This document shows, in pieces, positions 22,997-24,475 of a DNA stretch of 24,475 nucleotides. Source of the stretch: an uncultured Oscillospiraceae bacterium. Lineage in GTDB: Bacteria > Bacillota > Clostridia > Oscillospirales > Oscillospiraceae. A program made the position numbers and the translations under genes. The notes beneath the pieces are model-generated. The model was not told the origin of the DNA and ran no database searches. It worked only from the letters and a program-made list of their open reading frames with translations. Location: the NCBI GenBank assembly GCA_934670025.1, contig CAKUOS010000033.1, forward strand, positions 1 through 24,475. Direction: 5' to 3'. The stretch's first letter is position 1; every line of letters starts with the position of its first letter.

Positions 22997-24235
22997 TTAC
23001 TTTGCAAATACTTTCTTCAGTCTCGCGAAGCGCGGCAGGCCGTCTTCCTTTTCGAGCTTCGTTTCGCCCTGGATGAGCGGCAGCGCGTACCTGACGAACT
23101 CCTCCGTCACGTTGTTGCCCTCGGCGTTGATCCACGCGCGCGGGAACTTCTTTTCGTAGTTCGCAACGTCGGACAGGTCAAACAGCTTCGCCTTGCAGGT
23201 GTAGCCGTTCGTGCGGTCGCAGTCGAAGCCGACCATCTTGTCGGTCGTACCGGCGATCATCTCCTCCACGGCCGTCCTGCCGGACATGAACGACTCGTCG
23301 ATATCGGTCTGGGACGCGCAGTGCGCCGCGCAGCGCTGGAGCAGGGACAGCTCGATGCCGCGGACCTTTGCGCCGGTCTTTTCCTTCATGACGCTTGCCA
23401 GATGGGCGGCGAGACCGCCGAGCTGGGCATGGCCGAAGCCGTCGGTCGCGGCGGTCTTGGCCTCGGAGACGAAGCTGCCGTCGGCATAATGGATGCCCTC
23501 GGACACGGCGACGACGCAGTTGTTGTTCTTTTTATAGCATTCGGAGACGTCGGCGACGAACTTGTCCATGTCGAAATCGACCTCGGGCAGGTAGATGAAG
23601 TCGCAGCTGGGCTCCTTGGCGTTGGCGAGCGCGGCGGACGCGGTCAGCCAGCCGGCATGGCGGCCCATGCACTCGATGATGGTGATCTGGCCGATGTTAT
23701 ACACGCGGGAGTCGCGCGCGACCTCCATGACGGAGGTGGCGATATACTTGGCCGCCGACGCAAAGCCCGGGCAGTGATCGGTGCCGAACAGGTCATTGTC
23801 GATGGTCTTGGGCACGCCCATGACGCGGCAGTCGTAGCCGACCTTCTTCATATACTTGGAGATCTTGTTGCAGGTGTCCATTGAGTCGTTGCCGCCGTTG
23901 TAGCAGAAATAGCGGACGTCGTACTTCTTGAAGATCTCGAGAATGCGCTTGTAATCGGTGTCGTCTTCATCGGGATCCTTGATCTTATAGCGGCAGGAGC
24001 CGAGCGCCGACGACGGCGTATACGGCAGACGGTCGAGCTCGGCACGGTCCTCTTCGTCCATGCACAGCAGCTGATCGTCGAGCACGCCCTTGATGCCGTG
24101 GTATGCGCCGTAGACCTTCGTGATGCAGTCCGCGTCGAGCGCGGTACGGATCACGCCGTAGGCCGAAGCATTGATGACCGACGACGGGCCGCCGGACTGG
24201 CCGATGATCAGAGCGCCTTTGAGGGGAGCAGACAT
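22997..24235 (-). CDS. pfp: Phosphofructokinase, PPi-dependent type
   Basis: A 412-residue glycolytic enzyme phosphorylating fructose 6-phosphate. K143 in VPKTIDND, where ATP-type enzymes have Gly, and D117 in GGNDS, where they have GGDGS, both point to pyrophosphate as donor, making the reaction reversible. MGRHAGW is the substrate-binding motif. The residue before D117 is Asn (N116) where most family members have the metal-binding Asp. The start is ATG at 24235, since GGAGGT (24248-24243) lies seven bases before it; an ATG at 24250 overlaps that ribosome site. It is divergent from fba, the next glycolytic enzyme. Confidence 0.92.
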   Translation of the reverse strand: MSAPLKGALIIGQSGGPSSVINASAYGVIRTALDADCITKVYGAYHGIKGVLDDQLLCMDEEDRAELDRLPYTPSSALGSCRYKIKDPDEDDTDYKRILEIFKKYDVRYFCYNGGNDSMDTCNKISKYMKKVGYDCRVMGVPKTIDNDLFGTDHCPGFASAAKYIATSVMEVARDSRVYNIGQITIIECMGRHAGWLTASAALANAKEPSCDFIYLPEVDFDMDKFVADVSECYKKNNNCVVAVSEGIHYADGSFVSEAKTAATDGFGHAQLGGLAAHLASVMKEKTGAKVRGIELSLLQRCAAHCASQTDIDESFMSGRTAVEEMIAGTTDKMVGFDCDRTNGYTCKAKLFDLSDVANYEKKFPRAWINAEGNNVTEEFVRYALPLIQGETKLEKEDGLPRFARLKKVFAK

Positions 24236-24283
24236 AGAAATTACCTCCATTGTTCCACACAGTGATGATTATGAACAAAGAAG

Positions 24284-24312
24284 AATATAGCACATTCTTT
24301 GAGAATTGTAAA
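24284..24312 (-). promoter_or_regulatory. Sigma-A promoter of pfp
   Basis: On the minus strand: TTTACA, a 17-base spacer ending in TGC, then TATATT. Five of six -35 bases match, and the extended -10 is present. The leader is about 42 bases. Confidence 0.82.
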
Positions 24313-24315
24313 TTC
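24303..24315. promoter_or_regulatory. Dyad between the divergent pfp and fba promoters
   Basis: GAATT-GTA-AATTC is an exact 5-3-5 dyad overlapping the pfp -35. TCTATT-GAAAA-AATAGA (24317-24333) overlaps the fba -35, and AAGAAT-ATAGCAC-ATTCTT (24281-24299) covers the pfp -10. In AT-rich DNA short dyads arise by chance, so operator status is tentative. Confidence 0.35.
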
Positions 24316-24320
24316 GTCTA

Positions 24321-24349
24321 TTGAAAAAATAGATAAAAAATGCTAGAAT
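24321..24349 (+). promoter_or_regulatory. Sigma-A promoter of fba
   Basis: TTGAAA (24321-24326), a 17-base spacer ending in TGC, then TAGAAT (24344-24349). The predicted start is near 24356, with a leader of about 32 bases. Confidence 0.85.
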
Positions 24350-24387
24350 CTTTCATGGAATTTGAATAAAAACAAGGAGATGTCATT

Positions 24388-24475
24388 ATGCCTCTGGTAA
24401 CTTCTACCGAAATGTTCAAGAAGGCTTACGACGGCGGCTACGCCATCGGCGCTTTCAACGTCAACAACATGGAAA
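24388..24475 (+). CDS. fba: Class II fructose-bisphosphate aldolase, 5' part only
   Basis: Only 29 codons are in the window before the edge. They begin MPLVTSTEMFKKAYDGGYAI and continue into GAFNVNNME, the characteristic start of class II aldolases, where the AFNVNN segment is near the substrate site. The enzyme splits fructose 1,6-bisphosphate with a divalent metal. AAGGAG lies eight bases before the ATG. Divergence from pfp places two consecutive glycolytic steps around one control region. Confidence 0.93.
   Translation, partial: MPLVTSTEMFKKAYDGGYAIGAFNVNNME

Noticed and set aside
24236..24250. Longer start for pfp at ATG 24250
   Set aside because: That ATG overlaps the GGAGGT ribosome site that serves the ATG at 24235; the shorter form matches the family N-terminus.
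1..24475. Prophage, transposon, toxin-antitoxin or defence island
   Set aside because: No integrase, transposase, phage structural gene, restriction or Cas gene is present, and the gene order is that of a stable chromosomal core.

Overview
The window looks like chromosomal DNA of a GC-rich member of the Bacillota, class Clostridia, most likely an Oscillospirales/Oscillospiraceae-type gut anaerobe. The evidence is strong AGGAGG ribosome sites, a Firmicutes-order rimP-nusA-rnpM-ylxQ-infB-rbfA operon, acetate kinase, a PPi-type phosphofructokinase, an FprA flavodiiron protein with rubredoxin, and an SLH-anchored surface protein. The assignment rests on gene content and style only. I see 22 protein genes (20 complete, one cut at each edge), no tRNA or rRNA, no insertion sequence, no prophage and no CRISPR. 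No gene-free stretch exceeds about 300 bases; the longest are 7276-7566 (291), 21634-21895 (262) and 20054-20298 (245), and each carries promoters, terminators or dyads.

Layout. 1-1053 (-): 5' part of tmcAL (tRNA-Met cytidine acetate ligase). 1196-2389 (+): ackA, alone and closed by a strong terminator. 2586-3335 (+): CmpB-type membrane protein. 3421-5268 (+): a 615-residue flavodiiron/flavin-reductase/rubredoxin fusion, behind an extended -10 promoter overlapped by a Fur/PerR-like dyad. 5314-6531 (+): pepT. 6583-7275 (-): unrecognised eight-helix membrane protein.

7567-15990 (+): a ten-gene translation/RNA operon, rimP-nusA-rnpM-ylxQ-infB-rbfA-nrnA-truB-ribF-GNAT. It is driven by a good sigma-A promoter at 7461-7489 and preceded by a terminator-like leader hairpin, the expected place for NusA feedback. 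Genes are tightly packed or overlapping, three start with TTG (rimP, infB, ribF), and a second hairpin lies between infB and rbfA. Two terminators close the operon.

16100-20053 (-): a 1317-residue exported SLH protein with Ig-like domains, three degenerate repeats of about 100 residues, and three C-terminal SLH domains. 20299-21633 (-): an NSS-family sodium/amino-acid symporter, transcribed away from azlCD (21896-22947, +), a branched-chain amino acid exporter, so an importer and an exporter stand back to back. 22997-24235 (-): PPi-type phosphofructokinase, divergent from class II fructose-bisphosphate aldolase (24388 to the window end, +). Their two strong promoters lie back to back, with small dyads between and over them.

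Most of the window is housekeeping. I found no convincing new multi-gene system. The items most worth a second look are the four-module flavodiiron fusion with its operator-like dyad, the rimP leader hairpin, the repeat architecture of the SLH protein, the pfp/fba divergent control region, and the paired palindromes at 7361-7417. Several start sites were moved from the longest open frame because of ribosome-site position: the CmpB protein, the eight-helix protein, infB, truB and pfp.
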